A stretch of DNA of 64,000 nt from Streptomyces sp. R44 (GCF_041053105.1 NZ_CP163444.1:5518001-5582000); one strand, 5' to 3'; numbered from the stretch's first letter, positions 32,430 to 40,631 are shown. The notes: generated by a model from the sequence alone, not told the origin. Numbers and translations are program-made.

Positions 32430-33504
32430 CCTCAGCAAGAACGACGAGGCCGTGGCCGCCGTCGAGGCCCCCGCGGGCCGCGGCGAGCCGATCCTCCAGG
32501 TGCGCAACCTGAAGAAGCACTTCCCGCTGACGCAGGGCATCCTCTTCAAGAAGCAGGTCGGCGCGGTCAAGGCCGTGGACGGGGTCTCCTTCGACCTCTA
32601 CCAGGGCGAGACCCTCGGCATCGTGGGCGAGTCCGGCTGTGGCAAGTCCACGGTCGCCAAGCTCCTGATGAACCTGGAGCGGGCCACCGCCGGCGAGGTC
32701 TTCTACAAGGGCCAGGACATCACCAAGCTGTCCGGGCGCGCGCTGAAGGCCGTCCGCCGCAACATCCAGATGGTGTTCCAGGACCCGTACACCTCGCTGA
32801 ACCCGCGCATGACGGTCGGCGACATCATCGGCGAGACCTTCGACATCCACCCCGAGGTGGCCCCGAAGGGCGACCGGCGCCGCAAGGTGCAGGACCTCCT
32901 CGACGTCGTCGGTCTGAACCCGGAGTACATCAACCGGTACCCGCACCAGTTCTCCGGCGGTCAGCGCCAGCGCATCGGCATCGCCCGCGGCCTCGCGCTC
33001 AACCCGGAGATCATCATCTGCGACGAGCCGGTCTCGGCCCTGGACGTCTCCGTCCAGGCGCAGGTCATCAACCTGATGGAGAAGCTCCAGGACGAGTTCA
33101 ACCTCTCCTACATCTTCATCGCGCACGACCTGTCGATCGTCCGGCACATCTCGGACCGCGTCGGCGTCATGTACCTCGGCAAGATGGCCGAGATCGGTAC
33201 GGACGAGCAGATCTACGAGCACCCGACGCACCCGTACACCCAGGCGCTGCTCTCCGCGGTGCCGGTGCCGGACCCGGAGGCCCGCGCGCACCGCGAGCGG
33301 ATCATCCTCACCGGTGACGTCCCCTCGCCGGCCAACCCGCCGTCGGGCTGCAGCTTCCGCACCCGCTGCTGGAAGGCGCAGGAGAAGTGCTCCCAGGAGG
33401 TGCCGGTCCTCGCGATCCCGCAGCGCTTCCAGGGCGCGGACACCCCGGCCGCCCACTTCTCGGCGTGCCACTTCGCCGAGGAGAAGCAGGTCCTTTCCGT
33501 CTGA
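32422..33504 (+). CDS. oligopeptide ABC transporter ATPase F, operon 1
   Basis: A 360-residue nucleotide-binding protein, partner of ATPase D. Walker [11 protein letters not shown]-loop [15 protein letters not shown], signature [10 protein letters not shown], Walker [15 protein letters not shown] and switch His IAHDLSIV are present. The tail has the four-Cys set (GCSFRTRC, KAQEKC, ACHFAEE). It is the last gene of operon 1, overlapping ATPase D by eight bases and followed by a triple 14-bp repeat and a strong terminator. The N-terminal 25 residues (Ala/Glu/Asp-rich) are absent from the paralogue in operon 2. Confidence 0.94.
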   Translation: MADLSKNDEAVAAVEAPAGRGEPILQVRNLKKHFPLTQGILFKKQVGAVKAVDGVSFDLYQGETLGIVGESGCGKSTVAKLLMNLERATAGEVFYKGQDITKLSGRALKAVRRNIQMVFQDPYTSLNPRMTVGDIIGETFDIHPEVAPKGDRRRKVQDLLDVVGLNPEYINRYPHQFSGGQRQRIGIARGLALNPEIIICDEPVSALDVSVQAQVINLMEKLQDEFNLSYIFIAHDLSIVRHISDRVGVMYLGKMAEIGTDEQIYEHPTHPYTQALLSAVPVPDPEARAHRERIILTGDVPSPANPPSGCSFRTRCWKAQEKCSQEVPVLAIPQRFQGADTPAAHFSACHFAEEKQVLSV

Positions 33505-33540
33505 TCCGATCTGTCTGATCCGATCCGTCTGATCCGACCG
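33499..33540 (+). repeat. three direct 14-bp repeats at end of operon 1
   Basis: The unit GTCTGATCCGATCT occurs three times in a row (33499-33512, 33513-33526, 33527-33540; the second and third differ at the last bases). The first copy contains the ATPase stop codon. Confidence 0.85.
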
Positions 33541-33546
33541 GAGCCC

Positions 33547-33589
33547 CGAGAGGCCCCCGGACACCCGCAAGGGTGCCGGGGGCCTCTCG
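33547..33589 (+). terminator. terminator of first oligopeptide operon
   Basis: CGAGAGGCCCCCGG with ACCC pairs with GGGT and CCGGGGGCCTCTCG around a GCAA tetraloop (a single unpaired base on one side). It lies 42 bases after the last stop. Confidence 0.9.
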
Positions 33590-33767
33590 CATGCCCGCGG
33601 GACGTCCCATGGGACGGGTGTACGGGTGTCCCGTTCCCGTCCGGCGTCCCACGGGACCGTCCCGGTCCGCAGGGACGGCCGGGACGGCGGGCGGGAGTGG
33701 CAGCGTGTGTCGCGGCGCAGCCCAACTGCTGTGCACCGCCTACCACTTCAGGATCAGGGGACACGCC

Positions 33768-34190
33768 GTGAACGCCCTCACCCGCAGACTCGCCACCGTC
33801 GGTTCGGCCCTCGCGATGGCCGGGTCGAGCCTCCTGCTCGCCTCCTCGCCGGCGTCGGCAGCGACGTCCTGTTACGCGGCCGGCTGCACCGGCCTCGACC
33901 CCTCGACGACGATCTGCCAGAACGACGCCAGGACCGTGTCCGTGTCGGACCGGTTCGGCGTCGAGCTGCGCTACAGCCCCACCTGCCGGGCCGCCTGGGC
34001 CCGTGCGACGCCCGGTTCGGACGCGCCGATGCTCGTCGGCGTCCAGAACACCAGGGGAGACGCCTACACCACCTACACGACCGGCGCCGCCTACAGGTGG
34101 ACGCAGATGGTGAACGACAAGGACATCGAGGCCCGCGGCTACGGCTTCAAGGAAGTCGGCGCGCAGTACGGCTTCACCGCCTGGTACTAG
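33768..34190 (+). CDS. secreted DUF2690 protein, copy 1
   Basis: A 140-residue secreted protein starting at GTG. Residues 1-31 are a Sec signal ending SPASA. The mature part of about 109 residues begins ATSCYAAGCTGLDPSTTICQ. The DUF2690 signature is CxxxxCTGLDPxxTxCxxDA followed by VELRYSPTCRAAWAR, with four conserved cysteines likely forming two disulfides. A second block with MVNDKDIEA closes it, ending in TAWY. DUF2690 has no known function and is mostly found in Streptomyces, often with wall enzymes. This copy has an extra C-terminal element compared with copy 2 and lacks the extra C-terminal cysteines. It is the first of a tandem array. Confidence 0.85.
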   Translation: MNALTRRLATVGSALAMAGSSLLLASSPASAATSCYAAGCTGLDPSTTICQNDARTVSVSDRFGVELRYSPTCRAAWARATPGSDAPMLVGVQNTRGDAYTTYTTGAAYRWTQMVNDKDIEARGYGFKEVGAQYGFTAWY

Positions 34191-34208
34191 GAAGCAGGTG
34201 GACGCCTC

Positions 34209-34619
34209 GTGAACACCCTCACCCGCAAGCTCGCCACCGCCGGCTCGACCCTCGCGCTCGCCGCGTCCGGCCTGCTCCTCGCCTCCTCGCCCGCGTCCGC
34301 CGCGACCTCCTGCTACGGGCCCTCCTGCACCGGCCTCGACCCGGCCACCTCCATCTGCCAGAACGACGCCCGCACGGTCGCGACGAACAGCATCGGCACC
34401 GAGCTCCGCTACAGCCCCACCTGCCGGTCCGCCTGGGCACGGCAGAGCAGCAACTCCCCGATGATCATCTGGGTGGAGAGCAACACCGGCCTGTACAAGG
34501 AAGCCCGCTACACCGGCAGCGGCACCGTGTGGACCCCGATGATCGACGACAAGGGCATCATCGGCCGCGCCTGCGGCTACATCACGGGGTTCGAGTGGAA
34601 CTGCACGTCGTGGTACTAG
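34209..34619 (+). CDS. secreted DUF2690 protein, copy 2
   Basis: A 136-residue paralogue of the preceding gene, 18 bases downstream. The signal MNTLTRKLATAGSTLALAA matches the other copies closely. The mature chain starts ATSCYGPSCTGLDPATSICQ and includes ELRYSPTCRSAWARQ. It diverges in the middle (SNSPMIIWVESNTGLYKEAR) and ends CGYITGFEWNCTSWY, with two additional cysteines near the C-terminus that could form a third disulfide. GTG start. Confidence 0.85.
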   Translation: MNTLTRKLATAGSTLALAASGLLLASSPASAATSCYGPSCTGLDPATSICQNDARTVATNSIGTELRYSPTCRSAWARQSSNSPMIIWVESNTGLYKEARYTGSGTVWTPMIDDKGIIGRACGYITGFEWNCTSWY

Positions 34620-34641
34620 ACCCGCAGAAGGAGATTCTTCG

Positions 34642-35061
34642 GTGAACGCCCTCACCCGCAAGCTCGCGACCGCCGGTTCGGCTTTCGCGCTCGCCACGTC
34701 CAGCCTGCTGCTGGCTTCCTCCCCGGCCTCGGCCGCCACGTCCTGCTACGGGTCCTCCTGCACGGGGCTCGACCCGGCCACCACGATCTGCCAGAACGAT
34801 GCCAGGACCGTCTCCTGGTCCGACCGGTGGGGCGTCGAGCTCCGCTACAGCCCGACCTGCCGGGCCGCCTGGGCGCGCGCGACCTCCTCCTCCGACGCGC
34901 CGATGGAGGTCCACGTCTACAACACGGTGGGCGACAACTACGGCACCTACACGACCGGGCAGACGGTCTGGACGCGGATGGTGAACGACAAGGACATCCA
35001 GGCCCAGGCCTATGGCTACAAGCAGGAGACCGGAGGGTGGTGTCAGACCGGCTGGTACTAG
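34642..35061 (+). CDS. secreted DUF2690 protein, copy 3
   Basis: A 139-residue paralogue, 22 bases after copy 2, with AAGGAG before its GTG. The signal (MNALTRKLATAGSAFALAT) and the first mature block are nearly the same as in copy 4 (SSPASAATSCYGSSC). The middle SDRWGVELRYSPTCRAAWAR and MVNDKDIQAQAYGYK are closest to copy 1. It ends GGWCQTGWY, with one unpaired extra Cys. A family of close paralogues in tandem with divergent surfaces suggests gene duplication followed by diversification. Confidence 0.85.
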   Translation: MNALTRKLATAGSAFALATSSLLLASSPASAATSCYGSSCTGLDPATTICQNDARTVSWSDRWGVELRYSPTCRAAWARATSSSDAPMEVHVYNTVGDNYGTYTTGQTVWTRMVNDKDIQAQAYGYKQETGGWCQTGWY

Positions 35062-35131
35062 CCCATGGCGACCCGCATGACGGCGGTTACGGCAACGACC
35101 GGTACCAGACCACCGAAGGAGCTCCACACCC

Positions 35132-35542
35132 ATGAGACAGCTCACCCGCAAGCTCGCGACGGTCGGTTCGGCCCTCGCGTTCGCCGCGAGCAGCCTGCTG
35201 CTGGCTTCCTCCCCGGCCTCGGCCGCCACGTCCTGCTACGGGTCCTCCTGCAACGGCCTCGACCCGGCCACCACCATCTGCCAGAACGACGCCCAGACGG
35301 TGATGTGGGGGGAGTACGTCGGTCTCGAACTCCGCTACAGCCCGACCTGTCGCGCGGCCTGGGCTCGGTTCAAGTACGGCGACGAGGGCGAGATCTGGGT
35401 TCAGAACTCGCTGGGCAACAAGTACGCGGTGCACTATCCGGGTTCGGGGACCGTGTGGACCCGGATGGTCAACGACAAGGACGTCCTCGCCAGAGCCTGC
35501 GGCACCTTCGCCAAGGGCACCGCCTGCACCCCCGAGTACTGA
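35132..35542 (+). CDS. secreted DUF2690 protein, copy 4
   Basis: A 136-residue paralogue starting at ATG, with AAGGAG upstream. The signal peptide (MRQLTRKLATVGSALAFAA) and mature start (ATSCYGSSCNGLDPATTICQ) are near identical to copy 3 at the DNA level over about 80 bases (35196-35275), which suggests recent duplication or gene conversion. The middle reads VGLELRYSPTCRAAWARFKYG, then VWTRMVNDKDVLARACGTFA and CTPEY. It carries two extra C-terminal cysteines as copy 2 does. It is followed at once by a decayed fifth copy. Confidence 0.85.
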   Translation: MRQLTRKLATVGSALAFAASSLLLASSPASAATSCYGSSCNGLDPATTICQNDAQTVMWGEYVGLELRYSPTCRAAWARFKYGDEGEIWVQNSLGNKYAVHYPGSGTVWTRMVNDKDVLARACGTFAKGTACTPEY

Positions 35543-35721
35543 GCGAGGCGTCCTTCGACACCGTCACGGTCTCCGACACCCGGCGTGACTCCCGGAGCGT
35601 CTGCCACGGCGGCTACGGAACCGTCTGGACCGCCATGGTGAAACGACAAGGACGTCTACGCCCGGACGTGCGGGACGCGCGCCCACGCGACCTTCGAGAC
35701 CCGTGCACCGCCTTGTACTGA
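35543..35721 (+). pseudogene. decayed fifth DUF2690 copy with two frameshifts
   Basis: DNA directly after the copy-4 stop still encodes the last third of a DUF2690 protein. GGYGTVWTAMV is followed, after one extra A at 35641-35643, by NDKDVYARTCGTRAHATFETR. A second, opposite shift near 35698-35703 restores the frame for CTALY and a stop at 35719-35721. The signal peptide and the first Cys block are missing. The match to copy 4 (VWTRMVNDKDVLARACGT) is unmistakable. With two compensating shifts and no start it is not expected to make a product. Confidence 0.8.
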
Positions 35722-35754
35722 CCCACCGAGTTATCCAGTTGAGGAACTCCCATC

Positions 35755-36828
35755 ATGACCTCGGCCAACGAATCGACTCCCAGCCGCCGTTCCCTGCTCA
35801 CCGGCGGCCTCGCGCTCGGCGCCGCGACGGCGCTGCCCCTGTGGGCGACCGGTCAGGCGCAGGCCGCGACCTCGCTCACCATCGCGGACACCACCGCGTG
35901 GGGCGCCCGCCCGGCGAGCAGCCCCGTGCGGGTGCTGTCGACCCCGCCGCAGAAGATCATCGTTCACCACACCGATACCCCCAACACGACCGACTACTCG
36001 CAGGCCCAGGCCTTCCAGCTCGCCCGCTCCATGCAGAACTGGGCGATGGACGAACGTCATTGGATCGACACGGGCCAGCACTTCACCGTCTCGCGCGGCG
36101 CGTACGTCCTGGAGGGCCGGCACAGCAGCCTGACCGCGCTCCAGGGCGGCACCCAGACCGTGGAGTCGGCGCACTGCACCGGGCAGAACACCGTCGCCAT
36201 CGGCATCGAGAACGAGGGCACCTACATCACGGTCGACCCGCGCAGCGAGCAGTACGCGAAGCTGGTCGAGCTGTGCGCGTACATCTGCCGCCAGTACGGG
36301 CTGCGCGCCTACCAGATCTACGGGCACCGGGACTTCAACGCCACCGAGTGCCCCGGCGACCGCCTGTACGCGATGCTCCCGCAGCTGCGGCGGGACGTCG
36401 CCGGCCGCATCGGCGGGGACCCGACGGCCCCTGTGTGGCCGCTGCTGCACAACGGCGACACCGGCGACCGGGTCCGCGCGCTCCAGCACCTGCTCGTCCG
36501 GCGCGGCGCCACGATCACCGTGGACGGAAGCTTCGGCCCGGCCACCGAGCAGGCCGTACGGAACTTCCAGTCGCTCGTGACCGCCACGTCCGACGGCTGG
36601 GCCGGCAACCAGACCTGGCACCAGCTCGTCGTCCCCGTACGGCAGGGCGACACCGGCGAAGCCGTCAAGGCCGTCCAGCTCCTGCTCACCGCCAAGGGTG
36701 TCCCGACGGACGTCGACGGCGTCTTCGGCCCCGGCACCCTGGCCTCGGTCGCCACCTTCCAGAACACGGCCGGGCTGCCCGGCGACGGCCTGGCCGACGC
36801 CCGCACCTTCAGCCGTCTCCTCGCCTGA
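35755..36828 (+). CDS. Tat-exported N-acetylmuramoyl-L-alanine amidase with two PG-binding domains
   Basis: A 357-residue secreted amidase. Residues 1-38 carry a Tat signal (PSRRSLLTGGLALG, cleavage after AQA). The amidase_2/PGRP-type domain (about 45-205) has KIIVHHTDTPN with its zinc His near residue 70, the substrate region GTQTVESAHCTGQN, and GHRDFNATECPGD supplying the further His and Cys ligands. Two peptidoglycan_binding_1 domains follow (about 225-285 and 295-355; VDGSFGPATEQAVRNFQ, VDGVFGPGTLASVATFQ). It cleaves the bond between MurNAc and the stem peptide. Use of Tat implies folding before export. It lies 33 bases after the DUF2690 remnant in the same direction, with GAGGAAC before the ATG. 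Confidence 0.92.
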   Translation: MTSANESTPSRRSLLTGGLALGAATALPLWATGQAQAATSLTIADTTAWGARPASSPVRVLSTPPQKIIVHHTDTPNTTDYSQAQAFQLARSMQNWAMDERHWIDTGQHFTVSRGAYVLEGRHSSLTALQGGTQTVESAHCTGQNTVAIGIENEGTYITVDPRSEQYAKLVELCAYICRQYGLRAYQIYGHRDFNATECPGDRLYAMLPQLRRDVAGRIGGDPTAPVWPLLHNGDTGDRVRALQHLLVRRGATITVDGSFGPATEQAVRNFQSLVTATSDGWAGNQTWHQLVVPVRQGDTGEAVKAVQLLLTAKGVPTDVDGVFGPGTLASVATFQNTAGLPGDGLADARTFSRLLA

Positions 36829-36875
36829 GGTCCTGAGGTCCTGAAGCCCCCACCGACAAAGGAGAAGCCACCGTC

Positions 36876-37880
36876 ATGTCGTCGACCATCCGGTCGTTCC
36901 GCCCCCTGCGCGAGGCGGTCCCGCTCGCGGCGCTCGCCGCCCTCGCCGCGCTGCTCGTGCTCATCGGTCTGGGCGCGCCCGCGCACGCCTTCTCCGGCGC
37001 GTTCGTCCCCAGTCAGAGCAAGGGCAACCGGGGCTCGGACGTCACCGCCCTCCAGTACCTGCTCAACGGGCAGGGCGCGCAGCTCACCGCCGACGGCGTC
37101 TTCGGCTCCGGCACCGACACCGCCGTCCGCTCCTTCCAGTCCTCCCACGGCCTCGGCGCCGACGGGATCGTCGGCCCCAACACCTGGCGGGCGCTGACCC
37201 CGACCGTCCGGGAGGGCAGCCAGGGCGAGGCCGTGAAGGCCGTCCAGTACCTGCTCAACGCCAAGCGCGGCGCGGGCCTCTCGGTCGACGGCGCCTTCGG
37301 CCCCGGCACCGCCTCGGCCGTCCGCACCTTCCAGAGCCACGCCGGCCTCGGCGCCGACGGCATCGTCGGCCCGGACACCTGGACCAACCTGCTCTGGCAC
37401 TACGAGTACGCCGACTACAACGCCGGCACCCTGTGCAACCAGAACCCCGACGGCAACAGCTCCGCCGACTGGGGCACCGCCGCCGCCATCGGCCAGCTGG
37501 AGGCCGGCGCCCGCACCTTCGCCGCCCTCGGCCGCGGCAAGGTCCCGGTCGGCGACATCGCCTTCGAGCACGGCGGCTCCATCCCCGGCCACGCCAGCCA
37601 CCAGGTCGGCCTGGACGTCGACTTCTGGCCCGTGCGCACCGACTCGGCGCAGTGCGGCGGCTCCCGCATCACCTGGGAGTCGGGCAGCTACGACCGTGCC
37701 GCCACCCGCGAGCTGGTCAAGGCCATGCGCGCCGCCGCCCCGGGACACGTCAAGTTCATCTACTTCAACGACCCGCAGCTGATCGCGGAGGGGCTGACCG
37801 TCCAGTACCCCAACCACGACAACCACCTGCACATCCGCTACTGCGAGCCGGTCCACCCGGACGGCAACTACCAGTGCTGA
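36876..37880 (+). CDS. secreted PG-binding murein endopeptidase, MepA-like
   Basis: A 334-residue wall hydrolase. A signal peptide (to about residue 43, PAHA) is followed by two peptidoglycan_binding_1 domains (about 50-110 and 120-180; QLTADGVFGSGTDTAVRSFQ). The C-terminal domain (about 185-334) has the metal motifs of penicillin-insensitive murein endopeptidase: GHASHQVGLDVDFW (zinc His and Asp) and HDNHLHIR (second His pair). It should cut D-Ala-meso-DAP type cross-links. An AAGGAGAAG precedes the ATG; it starts 47 bases after the amidase stop, so the two are probably co-transcribed. Confidence 0.88.
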   Translation: MSSTIRSFRPLREAVPLAALAALAALLVLIGLGAPAHAFSGAFVPSQSKGNRGSDVTALQYLLNGQGAQLTADGVFGSGTDTAVRSFQSSHGLGADGIVGPNTWRALTPTVREGSQGEAVKAVQYLLNAKRGAGLSVDGAFGPGTASAVRTFQSHAGLGADGIVGPDTWTNLLWHYEYADYNAGTLCNQNPDGNSSADWGTAAAIGQLEAGARTFAALGRGKVPVGDIAFEHGGSIPGHASHQVGLDVDFWPVRTDSAQCGGSRITWESGSYDRAATRELVKAMRAAAPGHVKFIYFNDPQLIAEGLTVQYPNHDNHLHIRYCEPVHPDGNYQC

Positions 37881-37903
37881 CCCGAGAGTTCGAGGAACCC
37901 GCC

Positions 37904-38827
37904 ATGACACTCGCGAGAAGACTGCCCGGCCTCGCGGCCGCGCTGCTCGCCGCAGTGGTCACCGCCCTGCTGGCCGGCGTGCTCCAGGCCGCCCCCGCCC
38001 TCGCCGCCGACTGGCCGCTGGTCAAGAACGGCAGCAGCGGCGTCCAGGTGACCACCGTCCAGCACCTGCTGACCGCCCGCGGCTACGCCACCTCCGCCGA
38101 CGGCGTCTTCGGCTCCGGCACCGAGTCCAAGGTCCGCAGCTTCCAGAGCGCGAGCAGCCTCTCCGTGGACGGCGTCGTCGGTGCCGACACCTGGTCCCGG
38201 CTGATCGTCACCGTCCGCAAGGGCGACAACGGCTCCGCGGTGAAGGCCGCCCAGGCGCAGCTCAACCGGTACGGGGCGGGGCTCGCCGTCGACGGCGCCT
38301 TCGGCGACGGCACCGACGGCAAGGTCCGCTCCTTCCAGTCCTCCCACGGCCTCGACGCGGACGGCATCGTCGGTCCGGACACCTGGCGCGCCCTGGTCAC
38401 CGGCTCCTCCGGCGGCAGCGGCGGCGGCAGCGGCCTGCTGACCCACGCCCAGGCCGCCGCCCTCTTCACCGCGGCCGGCATCACCTGGAGCTCCTCGGGC
38501 AACTGCTCCGACCGCAACAGCAGCAGCTGCACCTCCTTCGACGGCCTGCGTCAGGCCTCCGCCGACGGCGCGGTCGCGCTGCGCCGGGCGAGTGGCTGCG
38601 CCATGAACATCACCGGCGGCACGGAGACGGGCCACGCGAGCGGCACGTACAGCCACTGGAACGGCTACAAGCTGGACTTCGCCATGTCGAGCTGCCTGAC
38701 CGGCTACGTCACCGGGACCTTCCCCTACTCCGGCCAGCGGGGTGACGGCGCCGCCCTCTACACCGCTCACTCGGGCAACATCTACGCCAACGAGGGCAAC
38801 CACTGGGACGTGACCTTCCTGAACTGA
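37904..38827 (+). CDS. secreted PG-binding protein with putative M15-like peptidase domain
   Basis: A 307-residue protein starting at ATG 37904 behind GAGGAAC. Residues 1-40 are a Sec signal. Two peptidoglycan_binding_1 domains (about 45-105 and 110-170) are followed by a GSSGGSGGGSG linker. The C-terminal domain (about 180-307) contains TYSHWNGYKLDFAM and NHWDVTF. The spacing of H..G...D and a terminal HxD resembles the zinc sites of M15/LAS peptidases as found in phage endolysins, but the third ligand is not standard. It has the cysteine pair NCSDRNSSSC. It is the last of three PG-binding-domain genes in a row and is followed by a large hairpin. Confidence 0.78.
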   Translation: MTLARRLPGLAAALLAAVVTALLAGVLQAAPALAADWPLVKNGSSGVQVTTVQHLLTARGYATSADGVFGSGTESKVRSFQSASSLSVDGVVGADTWSRLIVTVRKGDNGSAVKAAQAQLNRYGAGLAVDGAFGDGTDGKVRSFQSSHGLDADGIVGPDTWRALVTGSSGGSGGGSGLLTHAQAAALFTAAGITWSSSGNCSDRNSSSCTSFDGLRQASADGAVALRRASGCAMNITGGTETGHASGTYSHWNGYKLDFAMSSCLTGYVTGTFPYSGQRGDGAALYTAHSGNIYANEGNHWDVTFLN

Positions 38828-38848
38828 CCCGAACCCGATCCGGCGCAA

Positions 38849-38895
38849 CGCAACCCGGACAGCGGTCGCCGAGATGCGACCCTGTCCGGGTTGCG
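38849..38895 (+). terminator. long hairpin terminating the wall-hydrolase cluster
   Basis: CGCAACCCGGACAG pairs with CTGTCCGGGTTGCG, extended inside by GGTCGC with GCGACC around CGAGAT. It lies 22 bases after the stop. There is no U-tract. Confidence 0.8.
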
Positions 38896-38941
38896 GTGAT
38901 ATGGGGGCCTAAGTCTCGGCAAGACCATCGGGAGGCACTCC

Positions 38942-40570
38942 ATGCGCGGAGCCACACACGCCAAGTGGGCCGCACTGGCCACCGCCGTCGCCCTCGCGGC
39001 GACGGCCTGTGGCGGCGGCGACAGCGGCGGTGGCGGGGGAGGGGCCGACGGCATCGTGAGTTCCTCGTGGGGCGACCCGCAGAACCCGCTGGAGCCCGCC
39101 AACACCAACGAGGTCCAGGGCGGCAAGGTCCTGTCCATGATCTTCCGAGGGCTCAAGCAGTACGACCCGAAGACCGGCGAGGCCAAGAACATGCTCGCCG
39201 AGAAGATCGACACCACGGACTCGCAGAACTTCACCATCACGGTCAAGGACGGCTGGACCTTCTCCAACGGCGAGAAGGTCACCGCGAAGTCCTTCGTCGA
39301 CGCCTGGAACTACGGCGCCAGCCTGAAGAACAACCAGAAGAACGCGTACTTCTTCGGCCAGATCGAGGGCTACGACAAGGTCCACCCCGACAAGGGCGAG
39401 CCCACCGCCGAGACCATGTCCGGCCTCAAGGTCACCGGCCCCCAGACCTTCACCGTCAAGCTCACGCAGAAGTTCTCCACCTGGCCCATCACCCTCGGCT
39501 ACGCGGCCTTCTCCCCGCTGCCCCAGGCCTTCTACAGCGACCACGCCGGCTGGCTCTCGAAGCCCATCGGCAACGGCCCGTACACGGTCGACTCGTACTC
39601 CAAGGGCTCCCAGATGTCCCTGAAGAAGTGGGACGCCTACCCCGGCCCGGACAAGGCCCAGAACGGCGGCATCACCCTCAAGGTCTACACCGACAACAAC
39701 ACCGCCTACACGGACCTGACGGCCGGCAACCTCGACCTCGTCGACGACGTTCCCGCCTCCCAGCTCAAGAACGTCCAGGCCGACCTCGGCGACCGGTACA
39801 TCAACGTCCCCGCCGGCATCATCCAGACCCTCTCCTTCCCGTTCTACGACCCCGCGTGGAACAAGCCGGGCCAGGAGAAGCTCCGGCAGGGCCTCTCCAT
39901 GGCGATCAACCGCCAGCAGATCACCGAGACGATCTTCCAAAAGACCCGCACCCCCGCCGTCGACTGGACCTCCCCGGTGCTCGGCGAGGAGGGCGGCTTC
40001 AAGGACGTCTGCGGCGACTTCTGCAAGTACAACGCCGAAGAGGCGAAGAAGCTGGTCGCCGAGGGCGGCGGCATTCCCGGCGGCACGATGAAGATCTCGT
40101 ACAACGCCGACACCGGCTCCCACAAGGAGTGGGTGGACGCCGTCTGCAACTCCATCAACAACGCCCTCGGCAACAACAAGGCCTGCGTCGGCAACCCGAT
40201 CGGCACCTTCGCCGACTTCCGCAGCCAGGCCAGCACCCAGAAGCTGCCGGGCCCCTTCCGCGCCGGCTGGCAGATGGACTACCCGCTCATCCAGAACTTC
40301 CTCCAGCCGCTGTACTACACCAACGCCTCCTCCAACGACGGCAAGTACTCCGACCCGGAATTCGACAAGCTGGTCAACGAGGCCAACGCCGAGGCCGACA
40401 CCGCGAAGGCCGTCGGACTCTTCCAGCAGGCCGAGGGCGTCCTCCGCGACGACATGGGGGCCATCCCGCTCTGGTACCAGAACGGCAGCGCCGGCTACTC
40501 GGACAGGGTCGAGAACGTGACCCTGAACCCCTTCAGCGTCCCGGTCTACGACCAGATCAAGGTCAAGTGA
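38942..40570 (+). CDS. oligopeptide ABC transporter binding lipoprotein, operon 2
   Basis: A 542-residue SBP_bac_5 lipoprotein. The signal MRGATHAKWAALATAVALAA ends in the same TAC lipobox with Cys23 as the operon 1 protein, followed by a Gly-rich stretch (GGGDSGGGGGGAD). The fold reads SWGDPQNPLEPANTNEVQGG, TVKDGWTFSNGEKVTAKSF and QGLSMAINRQQITETIF. Its mature part is more diverged from operon 1 than the permeases and ATPases are, which implies a different peptide specificity. The closest recalled homologue is the SCO5117-type binding protein. GGGAGGC lies nine bases before the ATG. Confidence 0.92.
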   Translation: MRGATHAKWAALATAVALAATACGGGDSGGGGGGADGIVSSSWGDPQNPLEPANTNEVQGGKVLSMIFRGLKQYDPKTGEAKNMLAEKIDTTDSQNFTITVKDGWTFSNGEKVTAKSFVDAWNYGASLKNNQKNAYFFGQIEGYDKVHPDKGEPTAETMSGLKVTGPQTFTVKLTQKFSTWPITLGYAAFSPLPQAFYSDHAGWLSKPIGNGPYTVDSYSKGSQMSLKKWDAYPGPDKAQNGGITLKVYTDNNTAYTDLTAGNLDLVDDVPASQLKNVQADLGDRYINVPAGIIQTLSFPFYDPAWNKPGQEKLRQGLSMAINRQQITETIFQKTRTPAVDWTSPVLGEEGGFKDVCGDFCKYNAEEAKKLVAEGGGIPGGTMKISYNADTGSHKEWVDAVCNSINNALGNNKACVGNPIGTFADFRSQASTQKLPGPFRAGWQMDYPLIQNFLQPLYYTNASSNDGKYSDPEFDKLVNEANAEADTAKAVGLFQQAEGVLRDDMGAIPLWYQNGSAGYSDRVENVTLNPFSVPVYDQIKVK

Positions 40571-40587
40571 CGACGTAGCAGTACGGC

Positions 40588-40631
40588 GGCGTACGGCCCG
40601 GGCCGCGGATCCCCGCGCCGGGCCGTACGCC
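40588..40631 (+). terminator. intra-operon hairpin after second binding-protein gene
   Basis: GGCGTACGGCCCGG pairs perfectly with CCGGGCCGTACGCC, with an inner GCGG/CCGC stem. It lies 18 bases after the binding-protein stop and 32 before the permease. It occupies the same position as the hairpin in operon 1 but with unrelated sequence. Confidence 0.8.

Noticed and set aside
38842..38895. Insertion-sequence end or transposon inverted repeat
   Set aside because: The inverted arms are close together and form a simple hairpin after a gene; no transposase or target duplication.
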